A stretch of 7,676 nt of DNA from CAZVUW01 sp964629825 (GTDB lineage: Bacteria; Actinomycetota; Nitriliruptoria; Euzebyales; Egibacteraceae): NCBI GenBank assembly GCA_964629825.1, contig CAZVUW010000123.1:1-7676 (forward strand). The letters run 5' to 3'. The translations under genes and the position numbers were made by a program. Shown piece by piece: positions 1 to 6,990 of this stretch; position 1 is the first letter of the stretch; every line of letters starts with the position of its first letter. A model generated the notes under the pieces. It ran no database searches. It was not told where the DNA came from and saw only the letters and a program-made list of their open reading frames with translations.

Positions 1-2
1 TC

Positions 3-395
3 GCCGCCGGCACCTCGGCGTCCTCCGGAACAGTGCTGATCGCGGGCACCGGCGCGATCACCAGCCGCAGCGAGGACCACCGGGAGGTCCGCATCGCGGA
101 CGGCTACGGCTGGCTGCTCGGGGACGAGGGATCCGGGTTCTGGATTGGCCGCGAGGCGCTGGCCGCTGTCATGCGCGAGGCTGACGGACGCGGTCCCCGG
201 ACGCAGTTGACGCCGCTCATGCTGGAGCACTTCGGGGTTCGCCATGCCGCAGCGCTCATCCGCGAGATCTATGACGATCACGACCCGGCGGCCCTCGATG
301 CTGGGTGCTGCGGGGCCATGAGCGGGCGTGGGTGGACGTTGGGGTGGCTGTTCGCCCACCCACCCGTCCACCCATCCAACTTGCGCGGCCGGTAG
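3..395 (+). pseudogene. 3'-truncated BadF/BadG-type N-acetylglucosamine kinase remnant (5' end outside window)
   Basis: The reading frame is open from the left edge, so the true start lies upstream. It shows the family's phosphate-binding stretch (SGTVLIAGTGAITS, starting near base 27) and then the signature GWLLGDEGSGFWIGREAL (near 111-164), typical of ASKHA-fold kinases that phosphorylate N-acetylglucosamine or related sugars with ATP in the cytoplasm. Similarity continues through LLEHFGV-like and REIYDDHDPAAL segments and stops near base 297. The remaining 33 residues are Cys/Trp/Pro-rich, run through a hairpin at 330-373 and resemble nothing in the family. From family knowledge, well over 100 more residues should follow the GDEGS motif, including the C-terminal lobe; only about 80 are present. 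Neither of the other two forward frames restores the family sequence after 297, so a simple frameshift is unlikely and a deletion or rearrangement is favoured. The family call is fairly secure; non-functionality is inferred. Confidence 0.65.
330..373. repeat. Imperfect inverted repeat (GGGTGGACG / CGTCCACCC)
   Basis: Perfect 9-bp arms lie at 330-338 and 365-373. An inner 6-bp stem, GGGTGG (342-347) with CCACCC (356-361), sits inside and encloses an 8-nt loop. The right side is a run of CCCA units. The repeat lies in the anomalous tail of the kinase remnant, just past the point where family similarity ends. It may be a terminator belonging to sequence joined at the breakpoint, or simply low-complexity DNA. 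Confidence 0.45.
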
Positions 396-410
396 CTGCG
401 CGTTCCCGCT

Positions 411-458
411 GACGGTTGGACGGTTGGCCCGAGATCTCGGGCCAAATGTCCAACCGTC
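411..458. terminator. 48-nt near-perfect palindrome, probable bidirectional terminator
   Basis: The outer arms GACGGTTGGAC (411-421) and GTCCAACCGTC (448-458) are perfect complements. The inner 22 bases (424-445, centred on GAGATCTC) are a perfect palindrome. Only positions 422-423 against 446-447 fail to pair cleanly (one G-T wobble, one mismatch). The structure sits between two convergent reading frames, 15 bases after the + strand stop and 30 bases beyond the - strand stop at 489, where a shared terminator is expected. There is no U-tract, as is common for high-GC actinobacterial terminators. The almost loopless symmetry is unusual, so a palindromic repeat element is the alternative. Confidence 0.65.
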
Positions 459-488
459 GAAGGGCACCCGGCGCCCCAGAGCGCGCCC

Positions 489-1850
489 TCAAGCGCGCAG
501 CACCCGGCCCATGGCGATCACACCGTTCGGGTCGTAGACCCGGATCGCCTCACGCAGCCGGGCCCGGGTGCGCTCGTCGTAGGCGCCGTGCAGGTCCGCC
601 GAGTCGAACGTGAAGTTCGGCATGCGGTGCGGACCGGACCAGGGCCGCAGGGCGGCAAGCATGGCCTCGCCGTGCTCCGCGACCCCCGGCGTGCCGGCGA
701 TGCCGACCGACAGCAGCGCATAGGCCGCGTCGCGCGAGCAGAAGGCGCTGTCGTGCTGTCCGGGGCGGGCGATCGCGCCGCCCAGGTGCCGCACCTCGAC
801 CAGGATCTGCGGCGAGGCCGAGCCAGGACCCGCGAGCGACAGCAGCCGCTCCACGGCCTCGTCCGGCAGGCCGGTCAGCACCGCCGCAGCCTCGTGTGCC
901 GGCGTGGGGTCCAGCGGGTCGGTGTGGACCGAGTCGATCGCCGCGTACGGCTTCTCGGACACGTCGTCCAGCAGCACCGGGGCCGCCTGGCGCAGCACCT
1001 GGAAGCGGCGCTCGCCCTCGACGGGGTCGCCGGTCCACACGTAGCGCACCGACAGGGTCAGCCGGTCGGCGAGCTGCGGCGGCACGCCCGGCATGGCGGG
1101 CAGCTGGAAGAGGGCGAACGAGGTCGTGCCGGCCTCGGGCAGCCCCGAGGACCAGTAGCGCCAGCGCTCGATGACGGTCGCCGCGTCGGCCGCGTCGAAC
1201 CACAGCGAGCCGCCGTAGAAGGTCGGCTGCCGCACCAGGTCGAACTCGACGGCGGTGACGATGCCGAGCATGCCCTTGCCGCCGCGCAGGCCGAAGAACA
1301 GCTCGGGGTGGTCGGTCGGCGTGACGCGCCGCAGGATCCCGTCGCCGGTGACGACCTCGAACGCGCGAATGCGGTCGATCGCGAGGCCGTAGGTGCGGGC
1401 CATCGGACCGAGGCCGCCGCCGGTGGTGTAGCCGACCACGCCGACGTCGGTGATCGACCCCGACAGCGGCGCCAGGCCGAACGGCGCGGCGGCCTCGACG
1501 ACGCGGAGCCACTTCACGCCCGCCCCGACACGCGCCCACCCCTCGGGATGGACGACGCACTCGTCGAGGCCCTTGGTGTTGATGAGGAGCTCGCCGACCA
1601 GCTCGGCGATGGGACCGTGGCCGGTGGCCTGCGGCGTCACGACGAGGCCGTGGCGGTTGGCGAAGCGCACCGCCTCGACGACGTCCTGAGCAGTGCGGGC
1701 GGCGAGAACCGCGGCGGGGCGGATCGGAACCGCGAGGTTCCAGGGCGAGACCAGCGCCTCGTAGTCGGCGTCGCCCTCGATGGCGACGGTGCCGGTGGTG
1801 AGCGCGTCCAGCTCGCTGAACGGCGTGGTCATGAGAACAGCAAGAGTCAT
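489..1850 (-). CDS. FAD-binding PCMH-type oxidoreductase (GlcD/berberine-bridge-enzyme-like), copy 1
   Basis: A 453-aa flavoprotein oxidase or dehydrogenase, probably cytoplasmic because no signal peptide or membrane segment is visible. The FAD-binding PCMH domain covers roughly residues 40-205. PQATGHG places His78 where the family attaches FAD covalently through histidine. VGVVGYTTGGGLG (136-148), followed by ARTYGLAIDRI, is the second flavin-binding segment, and LRGGKGMLGIVTAVEFDL (188-205) closes the domain. The C-terminus (RVYDPNGV, 438-444) matches the short BBE-type tail. The Cys that gives bicovalent FAD in BBE proteins is Ile133 here, so single His attachment is expected. The ATG at 1850 is chosen because GGAGGT sits 7 bases upstream. 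The gene is last in a leftward unit behind a paralogous oxidase and a large regulator, with its own repeat array in the 97-base gap. The family is secure; the substrate, often a sugar, alcohol or secondary metabolite, is unknown. Confidence 0.9.
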   Translation of the reverse strand: MTLAVLMTTPFSELDALTTGTVAIEGDADYEALVSPWNLAVPIRPAAVLAARTAQDVVEAVRFANRHGLVVTPQATGHGPIAELVGELLINTKGLDECVVHPEGWARVGAGVKWLRVVEAAAPFGLAPLSGSITDVGVVGYTTGGGLGPMARTYGLAIDRIRAFEVVTGDGILRRVTPTDHPELFFGLRGGKGMLGIVTAVEFDLVRQPTFYGGSLWFDAADAATVIERWRYWSSGLPEAGTTSFALFQLPAMPGVPPQLADRLTLSVRYVWTGDPVEGERRFQVLRQAAPVLLDDVSEKPYAAIDSVHTDPLDPTPAHEAAAVLTGLPDEAVERLLSLAGPGSASPQILVEVRHLGGAIARPGQHDSAFCSRDAAYALLSVGIAGTPGVAEHGEAMLAALRPWSGPHRMPNFTFDSADLHGAYDERTRARLREAIRVYDPNGVIAMGRVLRA

Positions 1851-1857
1851 CGTGGGT

Positions 1858-1863
1858 ACCTCC
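1858..1863 (-). promoter_or_regulatory. Ribosome binding site of oxidase copy 1
   Basis: On the - strand this reads GGAGGT, 7 bases before the ATG at 1850. It decides for this start over the second in-frame ATG at codon 7 (1832), which has no comparable site. Confidence 0.8.
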
Positions 1864-1873
1864 GGGAGTTGTT

Positions 1874-1893
1874 GTGCTGCTGACTGGCAGCAC
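1874..1893 (-). other. Leader hairpin before oxidase copy 1, with a competing alternative fold
   Basis: On the - strand GTGCTGC and GCAGCAC form a 7-bp stem around a 6-nt loop, ending 10 bases before the Shine-Dalgarno site. The adjoining AGCACCGTGCT (1889-1899) can form another short stem using the same GTGCT bases, so the two folds exclude each other. It could influence translation or mRNA stability, but no known riboswitch or attenuator pattern is recognised. Confidence 0.3.
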
Positions 1894-1907
1894 GGTGCTC
1901 CCGGGCC

Positions 1908-1947
1908 CTTGAGACGGCCTTGCCCGCGGGTTGAGCGCTGACTTGAG
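1908..1947 (-). promoter_or_regulatory. Putative SARP operator: four direct repeats at about 11-bp spacing upstream of oxidase copy 1
   Basis: Read on the + strand, CTTG/GTTG cores begin at 1908, 1919, 1930 and 1942, giving periods of 11, 11 and 12. On the - strand they read GCTCAAG, GCTCAAC, GGGCAAG and TCTCAAG in order toward the gene. The array fills most of the gap between the two oxidase genes and ends 57 bases before the ATG at 1850. SARP-type activators are known to bind heptameric direct repeats one helical turn apart near the -35 position. Binding by the regulator encoded here is inferred. No convincing -10 box follows the last repeat. If real, copy 1 has its own promoter as well as any read-through from upstream. 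Confidence 0.55.
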
Positions 1948-1949
1948 CC

Positions 1950-3350
1950 CTACTGGAGCGCGCTGTGAGCGCTGAGGAACAGCCCGCCCGGGTCGGCGAT
2001 GGCGCGGACCGCGGCGAGGCGCTCGCGCGGGGCTCGCGGCCAGCCGCGGCGGCCGTCGACCTCCTCGTCGACCATGAGCAGGTAGAGCGCGCTGCTGGCC
2101 CACGGCTCGAGTGAGCGCAGCACGCGGTTGGCGTCGCGGCGCACGGCCGCCATCCCGGACCCGTCATCCACGCCGACGGTGAGGACCAGGAACCGGCCGT
2201 CCACCCGGTCCAGAGCGCCTCCGCGCGGCGAGGGCCGCGACAGCGCACCGCCGAGCTGGCGCAGCTCGACGAACATCAGCCGCGACCCGGAGTCCGGCCC
2301 CGCGTTCTCCATGAGGGCCTCGACCGCAGCCTCGGGGAGCTCGTCAAGCAGGACGCTGTTGGCGTAGACCGCGGTCGGCTCCTCGGGGTCGAGGTGCATG
2401 CTGGCGAGGTCCGGTGGGACCGCCCGTTGGAAGGTGTCGAGGTCTGGCCGCAGGCTCCGCAGCGGGGCCAGCAGGGCCTCCGCCTGGCGCTCGTCGCCCA
2501 GCACCACCCCGTCGATGACGACGACCTGCCGCCCGCGGATGCCCTCGGGCAGCCAGCCTAGGTCCGGGGCCTGGAGCAGGCGCGCCACGCTGGTCACGGC
2601 GTCGGGGGCCTCGACCGCCCACTCGGCCCAGGCGCCGAGAACCCGCCGAGCATCCTTCCAGTCCCACACCATCATCCCGGCGCAGGCGCCCGTCACGGGC
2701 AGGAGGTCGAACTCGACGGCGGTGACGACCCCGAACCCGCCCCCTCCGCCGCGAGCGGCCCAGAGCAGCTCGCTGTCGCTGTCCTCGGTGGCGCGGACGA
2801 ACGTGCCGTCGGCCAGCACCACCTCGACGGCCGTCAGCGCGCTGCTCTGCAGCCCGTGCGCTCGGCCGTACCAGCTGATGCCGCCCCCCAGGGACGAGCC
2901 GACGACGCCCACCGTCGGGCTCGACATGTGCCGAGCCGCGAGCTCCGCCTCCCATGCGCGCTGGATGACGTCACCCCAGAGGACTCCGGCACCGACGCGC
3001 GCGGTCCGCCGCTCGGCGTCGATGGCGAGCTCCGTCATCGCCGAGGTGCGCAGCAACACCGCGTCGCCGAGCCGCCCGGCGAGGGGCGGCGCGCCGTGAC
3101 CCGTGCCCTGGGGCGCCACCTTCAGCCCGGCCGCGGCGGCTCCGCGCAAGACGGCCGCGACCTCGTCAGGGAAGGCCGGGTAGGCGACGGCGGCTGGCCG
3201 GGTGTCGACGTGGAGGTTCCAGGGAACTCGCGCCTCGTCGTAGAGCGGGTCACCGGGCAGGTGCACTGCGCCGCCGCAGAGCGAGCGGAGGTGCTGGAGC
3301 TGCTCCGGGGCGGCCGAGGGCGGGCTGGGGGGCGAGCTGCTTGTCGTCAC
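1950..3350 (-). CDS. FAD-binding PCMH-type oxidoreductase (GlcD/berberine-bridge-enzyme-like), copy 2
   Basis: A 466-aa protein, paralogous to the gene just downstream but clearly diverged. The shared order of motifs is WNLHVDTRPAAV (44-55), PQGTGHG (80-86) with His85 as the predicted covalent FAD ligand, TVGVVGSSLGGG (146-157) followed by GRAHGLQ, and ARGGGGGFGVVTAVEFDL ending the FAD domain near 216. The bicovalent Cys position is Ser (SSPTVG), so single His linkage is expected. The C-terminus (ADPGGLFLSAHS) is an atypical BBE tail. The first 15 residues are a Ser/Pro-rich extension, with no signal peptide or membrane helix. The start is a GTG at 3350 overlapping the regulator's TGA (GTGA), which suggests translational coupling; the upstream ribosome site is weak (GGCGGC). 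The family is secure. The substrate is unknown, and whether the two copies act together or on different substrates cannot be told. Confidence 0.88.
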   Translation of the reverse strand: MTTSSSPPSPPSAAPEQLQHLRSLCGGAVHLPGDPLYDEARVPWNLHVDTRPAAVAYPAFPDEVAAVLRGAAAAGLKVAPQGTGHGAPPLAGRLGDAVLLRTSAMTELAIDAERRTARVGAGVLWGDVIQRAWEAELAARHMSSPTVGVVGSSLGGGISWYGRAHGLQSSALTAVEVVLADGTFVRATEDSDSELLWAARGGGGGFGVVTAVEFDLLPVTGACAGMMVWDWKDARRVLGAWAEWAVEAPDAVTSVARLLQAPDLGWLPEGIRGRQVVVIDGVVLGDERQAEALLAPLRSLRPDLDTFQRAVPPDLASMHLDPEEPTAVYANSVLLDELPEAAVEALMENAGPDSGSRLMFVELRQLGGALSRPSPRGGALDRVDGRFLVLTVGVDDGSGMAAVRRDANRVLRSLEPWASSALYLLMVDEEVDGRRGWPRAPRERLAAVRAIADPGGLFLSAHSALQ

Positions 3351-6300
3351 GTCGAAAGGGTGCCGCCGGCCACTTGAGGATCACTTGAGCCCTCGGCGCC
3401 GCGGAGTCGAGCCGCTTCGATCACCGTCCGCACCATGCCGGGGGTGAGGAACAGCCGCTGGGCGACCTCGTTGACGTCCAGACCCGCGGCCGCGAGCTCG
3501 AACACCTGCCGCTGGCGCCCGCTGCGGGCCTCGTCGGGAAGGTCCCCGGGGGACTGACCGCGCTGCTCCAGGGCGGTTCGCGCCTCATCGGCGACCGTGC
3601 GGGCGCCGCAGATCCTCGCCGTCGACAGCGCCTCCGTGAGCAGCGGAACGGCCTCGGCGTCGGGGACCTCCTCGCGGCGTCCGAGCGCCAGGTGAGCCCG
3701 CGCCAGCTCCAACCTGGCGGTGGTGTTGGACAGCACCTGGACGGCTTCGCGCAGCTGCCCGAGCCCATCGCCGCCGCGCAGGTCGCCGAGGAGCCGCAGC
3801 GACGGGCCGAGGGCAGCGGGAGCGCCCCAGCGACGGAGGAGCTCGACCTCCTCCTCGACCAGCCTCAGCGCCTCGTCGTGCTGGCCAAGACCGGCGAGGG
3901 CGCGCGCCTTGAGACCTCGCCAGGGGGCCCAGACCGGGTTGGCGATGCCGAGTGGCTCGACGGTGGCAGCGAGCACCTCGAGCGCCTCCCGCGGGCGCTG
4001 CTGAGCCAGCAGAAGGCGGGTCGCAGCCTCGCGCAGGAGCCGCGTGCCCTCCCCGATGTCGGGCAGCTCGCTCGCCGAGTCGAGGGCCTGGCCGGCACCT
4101 TCGAGATCGCCGATGTCGAGGAGGACACCGGCCTTGAACGCCGCGGTGTAGCCGAGGCCCACCGCCGACTCCCCCCACATGCGGTGCTGCTCCTCGGCCT
4201 CGTTGAGAAGGTCGAGGGCGTCCTGGAGGTGACCGCCGCGCCACTGCGCGAAGCCTCGCCACAGGTTCACGGAGAGCACGTTGAACAGGCCGCCGATGGA
4301 GTGCGCGTGCGCCGACGCGCGGTCCCAGAAGTCGCCGAGGTCAACGTCGGCCAGAACCAGGACGTTGGCGGCGACGACCCACAGGAGGCCGTTGTCCACC
4401 TGAAGAAGCCGGTCGCCCGCGAGCGCGAAGCGGGCGAGCTCCACGGCGCCGAGGCGGTAGCGGCCCTCGAGCGTCAGCTCGAAGGCGATGGTCGCCGCAA
4501 GCATGCGCGCACCGTCGCCCTCGCCGGAGACGGCCGGGCGAGGCTCGTCGCGGTAGGTGGCGGGCGGCAGCCCGTGCATGAAGCCGGTGATCCGCTGGAG
4601 CGCGATCAGCCCCTGCCGAGCGTCGTCCAGCTCGGCCGGCAGCGCGGACGCGGCCTCGCGCGCGAAGGCGGTCGCGACGCCCGGAGGGGAGGCGAACACG
4701 TGCGTGCGCGCGGTGGTGATCGCCAGGTCCGCCCGCTCGCGCGGGTCGTCCAGGAACGCGTAGGCCTCCGCGAGGTGCACGGCCGCGGCGGGACCGTCGA
4801 CCATGGTCTCGGCGTCTCCGAGCTCCACGAGAACATCCACCCGCTCCCGGCCGAGCGCCGGCTCCTCCAGCGCGCGACGGAGGAAGGCCACGGCGCTCTC
4901 CGGCGCGCCGCGCTCCCGCGCCGCCCGGGCGGCAGCCCTGAGCACGGCAACGGTCGCACCGCGTCCTCGACGGGGTGCCAGCAGCAGGTGCGCCGCGACC
5001 TTCTCCGCTGGGGAGCCCAGCTGCTGGAGCACCTCGGTGGCTCGTTCGTGGTGGAGCGCGCGCTCGGCCGCTGGCAGGTCGTCGTAGACCGCGTCGCGGA
5101 CCAGGGGGTGCACGAATCTAGGCGACTGGCCGTCGCGGAGGACTTCACCCCGGGCGAGCAGGTCGAGGGCGATCGCCGCTCGGTCCTCCGGTAGCTGGGC
5201 CAGAGCGGCCACCGTCGGAAGGTCCGCGCCCTTGTCGAGCACCGCCACGGCACGCGCTACGAGGGTCGCGTCCGGCGGCATCCGCCGGAGCCGCAGCATC
5301 ACCAGGCTCGAGATCGCGCGCGATCCGACGGCGCGGACGGTGTCGCTGTGGGCGACGTCCGGACGGATGCCCTCGGTCTCAAGTGCCCTCAGAAGCTGGC
5401 GCAACAGCAGCGGGTTGCCGGCGGTGATGCGCTGGCACACGCCGACGAAGGACTCGGCCGCCTCGCCGAGCCGGTCGCGCACCAGCGCCTCGGTCGCCTC
5501 CAGGGACAGCGGCTGGGGCCGCAGCACGACGGCGGACGGGTCAAGAGCGAGCTCCGAGAGCAGGGCCTCGTCAGGGTGCTGCTCGCCGGTGCGCAGCGTG
5601 ACCAGGACGGCCACGGGCAGGCCCTCGAGGCGCTTGGCCAGGTAGACGAGGAAGCGCAGCGAGGCGCTGTCGCACCACTGGACGTCGTCCACGGCCAGGA
5701 CCACCGGCCCCTCGGCGGCGAGGTTGGCCGTCAGCCAGTACAGGCCGTGCAGGACCGCGAAGTCGCCGTGCGACACGGAGCCGTCGCCAAGGTTCTCGAA
5801 CACAGGCCTGGCGGCCGCCGCCGCTCCGCTGAGGAGGGTGTCGCGCCGGGCGGGGTCGGCCACCGGCGCCTCGAATAGCTGCCGAGCGACGCCGAGGCCG
5901 AACGCGCTCTCCAGCTGGCTGCCGCGCGCCGAGAGGACGGTCAACCCCTCAGATCGGGCGAGCCGCAGCGCCTCGACCAGCAGGCGGGTCTTTCCGATGC
6001 CGGCCGGTCCTTCCATGACGACCAGCGCCGAACCGCCCGAGCGGACCTGGTCGAGGGTGGAGCGCAGAAGGGCGGTCTCGGCGTCGCGATCGACCAGGTC
6101 GGAGGGAGGCCGGGGCGGGGCGGGCTCGGGTGTGGACAGAGTCTCGGGCAGCGGCCGCGCTGGTGCCGGGGGCGCGTCGAGCTCCGGCGACTGGTCGAGC
6201 ACCTCCCGCTCGAGCGCCCGCAGGGCCGGACCCGGGTCGATGCCGAGCTCCTCGGCGAGCGTGTCACGGGCACGCCGCAGCGCCGCCAGCGCGTCCGCCT

Positions 6301-6943
6301 GGCGGTGCGCGCGGTAGAGGGCGAGGGCGAGCAGGCGCCAGCGCTCCTCCCGCAGCGGGTCCTCGGCGACCAGTGATTCGAGCTCGCCGACGAGCAGGGC
6401 GGCGTCGCCGAGGTCCAGCCGAGCGGCAAGCAGGCGCTCGCGGGCGACGGCGCGCAGCTCGTGCAGGCGGATGATCTCGGCCTCGGCCCACGGCTCGGCG
6501 GCGTACTCCGAGTAGGCGGGACCCGCCCAGAGGGCGAGCGCGTCCTCGAGCATGCTCGCCGCCGCGGCAGCGGGCTGACCGGCGGCCGCCTCGACGGCGC
6601 GCTCGAACCGCCAGGCGTCCACCGCGTCGGGGTCGAGGCGCAGCGCGTAGCCGGGGCCGGCGCTGGCGATGACGCCCTTGCGCTGGCGGGCGCCCGCCTC
6701 GGGCTGGAGGGCGCGTCGCAGGTGGCTGACATAGGACTGGAGAGCGCCGGCCGGGTTGGCGGGCAGGTCCTCGCCCCACACGCAGTCGGCCAGGCGCTCG
6801 GCGGCGACGACGGCCCCGCGGGCGATGATGAGTGCCGCCAAGACGGCGCGCTGACGCCGCCCTCCGAGCTCGACCTCCGCTCCGCCGCGGGTGGCCCTCA
6901 GCTCGCCGAGGACGCACACCGCCAGCTTGCCGGCCTCGTCCAC
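3347..6943 (-). CDS. SARP/BTAD-family regulator with STAND ATPase domain and degenerate LuxR-like C-terminus
   Basis: A large cytoplasmic transcriptional regulator of 1198 aa from the GTG at 6943. Domain order: OmpR-type winged helix (about 7-85, with ELGGRRQRAVLAAL and GALQSYVSHLRRAL); bacterial transcriptional activation domain (about 109-253, with YRAHRQADALAALRRARDTL and ELGIDPGPALRALE); Pro-rich linker (256-280); STAND/AAA ATPase with Walker A GPAGIGKT (312-319), Walker B VVLAVDDVQW (414-423) and GNPLLLRQLL (509-518); a long Ala/Leu-rich helical TPR-like region; and an HTH resembling LuxR/GerE (about 1142-1181, RQRQVFELAAAGLDVNEVAQRLFL). The last helix is off-consensus (MVRTVIEAA in place of TVKxH). 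Family members work as ATP-dependent switches activating nearby genes. The gene heads the oxidase unit and is coupled to it by a GTGA overlap. An upstream TTG at 7069 is rejected as the start. Ligand unknown; control of the neighbours is inferred. Confidence 0.9.
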   Translation of the reverse strand: MDEAGKLAVCVLGELRATRGGAEVELGGRRQRAVLAALIIARGAVVAAERLADCVWGEDLPANPAGALQSYVSHLRRALQPEAGARQRKGVIASAGPGYALRLDPDAVDAWRFERAVEAAAGQPAAAAASMLEDALALWAGPAYSEYAAEPWAEAEIIRLHELRAVARERLLAARLDLGDAALLVGELESLVAEDPLREERWRLLALALYRAHRQADALAALRRARDTLAEELGIDPGPALRALEREVLDQSPELDAPPAPARPLPETLSTPEPAPPRPPSDLVDRDAETALLRSTLDQVRSGGSALVVMEGPAGIGKTRLLVEALRLARSEGLTVLSARGSQLESAFGLGVARQLFEAPVADPARRDTLLSGAAAAARPVFENLGDGSVSHGDFAVLHGLYWLTANLAAEGPVVLAVDDVQWCDSASLRFLVYLAKRLEGLPVAVLVTLRTGEQHPDEALLSELALDPSAVVLRPQPLSLEATEALVRDRLGEAAESFVGVCQRITAGNPLLLRQLLRALETEGIRPDVAHSDTVRAVGSRAISSLVMLRLRRMPPDATLVARAVAVLDKGADLPTVAALAQLPEDRAAIALDLLARGEVLRDGQSPRFVHPLVRDAVYDDLPAAERALHHERATEVLQQLGSPAEKVAAHLLLAPRRGRGATVAVLRAAARAARERGAPESAVAFLRRALEEPALGRERVDVLVELGDAETMVDGPAAAVHLAEAYAFLDDPRERADLAITTARTHVFASPPGVATAFAREAASALPAELDDARQGLIALQRITGFMHGLPPATYRDEPRPAVSGEGDGARMLAATIAFELTLEGRYRLGAVELARFALAGDRLLQVDNGLLWVVAANVLVLADVDLGDFWDRASAHAHSIGGLFNVLSVNLWRGFAQWRGGHLQDALDLLNEAEEQHRMWGESAVGLGYTAAFKAGVLLDIGDLEGAGQALDSASELPDIGEGTRLLREAATRLLLAQQRPREALEVLAATVEPLGIANPVWAPWRGLKARALAGLGQHDEALRLVEEEVELLRRWGAPAALGPSLRLLGDLRGGDGLGQLREAVQVLSNTTARLELARAHLALGRREEVPDAEAVPLLTEALSTARICGARTVADEARTALEQRGQSPGDLPDEARSGRQRQVFELAAAGLDVNEVAQRLFLTPGMVRTVIEAARLRGAEGSSDPQVAGGTLST
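3373..3389 (-). promoter_or_regulatory. Putative SARP operator: two CTCAAGTG repeats 11 bp apart, inside the regulator's 3' end
   Basis: Read on the + strand, CACTTGAG occurs at 3371-3378 and again at 3382-3389, exactly 11 bp apart. A weaker TCGAG at 3407-3411 is a further 22 bp away in the same phase. On the - strand the repeats read CTCAAGTG and precede the GTG start of oxidase copy 2 by 22 bases. The bases also encode the regulator's tail (SSDPQV), which lies outside any recognisable domain and so is free to carry a DNA signal. Orientation and core match the arrays at 1908-1947 and 6991-7017. Its closeness to the start would require a very short leader or a different mode of action. Confidence 0.5.
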
Positions 6944-6948
6944 CCGCG

Positions 6949-6954
6949 CCTCCC
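6949..6954 (-). promoter_or_regulatory. Ribosome binding site deciding the regulator start
   Basis: On the - strand this reads GGGAGG, 5 bases before the GTG at 6943, and the protein then begins VDEAGKLAVCVLGEL, directly entering the winged-helix domain. The longer open frame to a TTG at 7069 has no ribosome site and would collide with the divergent gene's own Shine-Dalgarno sequence. Confidence 0.7.
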
Positions 6955-6990
6955 GACCTGCCTCGGCGGAGAATACGGCAGCGCGGATGG

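Noticed and set aside
355..378. CCCA-rich run as a meaningful tandem repeat
   Set aside because: Only a few imperfect units; better explained as one side of the hairpin at 330-373.
588..1883. Long + strand open frame (431 aa) opposite oxidase copy 1
   Set aside because: Antisense shadow of a gene with recognised motifs; its translation is Arg/Gly/Asp-rich low complexity and matches no family.
550..2103. Long - strand frame (517 aa) overlapping both oxidases in another frame
   Set aside because: The Arg/Pro/Ala-rich translation is typical of a shifted frame in GC-rich DNA, and it runs through two genes that have clear motifs in their own frames.
3906..3915. Further CTTGAG occurrences inside the regulator coding region (near 3908, and CTCAAG near 5378)
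   Set aside because: Single copies without an 11-bp partner and not upstream of a gene.
3692..5194. 500-aa + strand open frame antisense to the regulator
   Set aside because: Shadow of the regulator's TPR-like region; no start signal, no domain, low-complexity composition.
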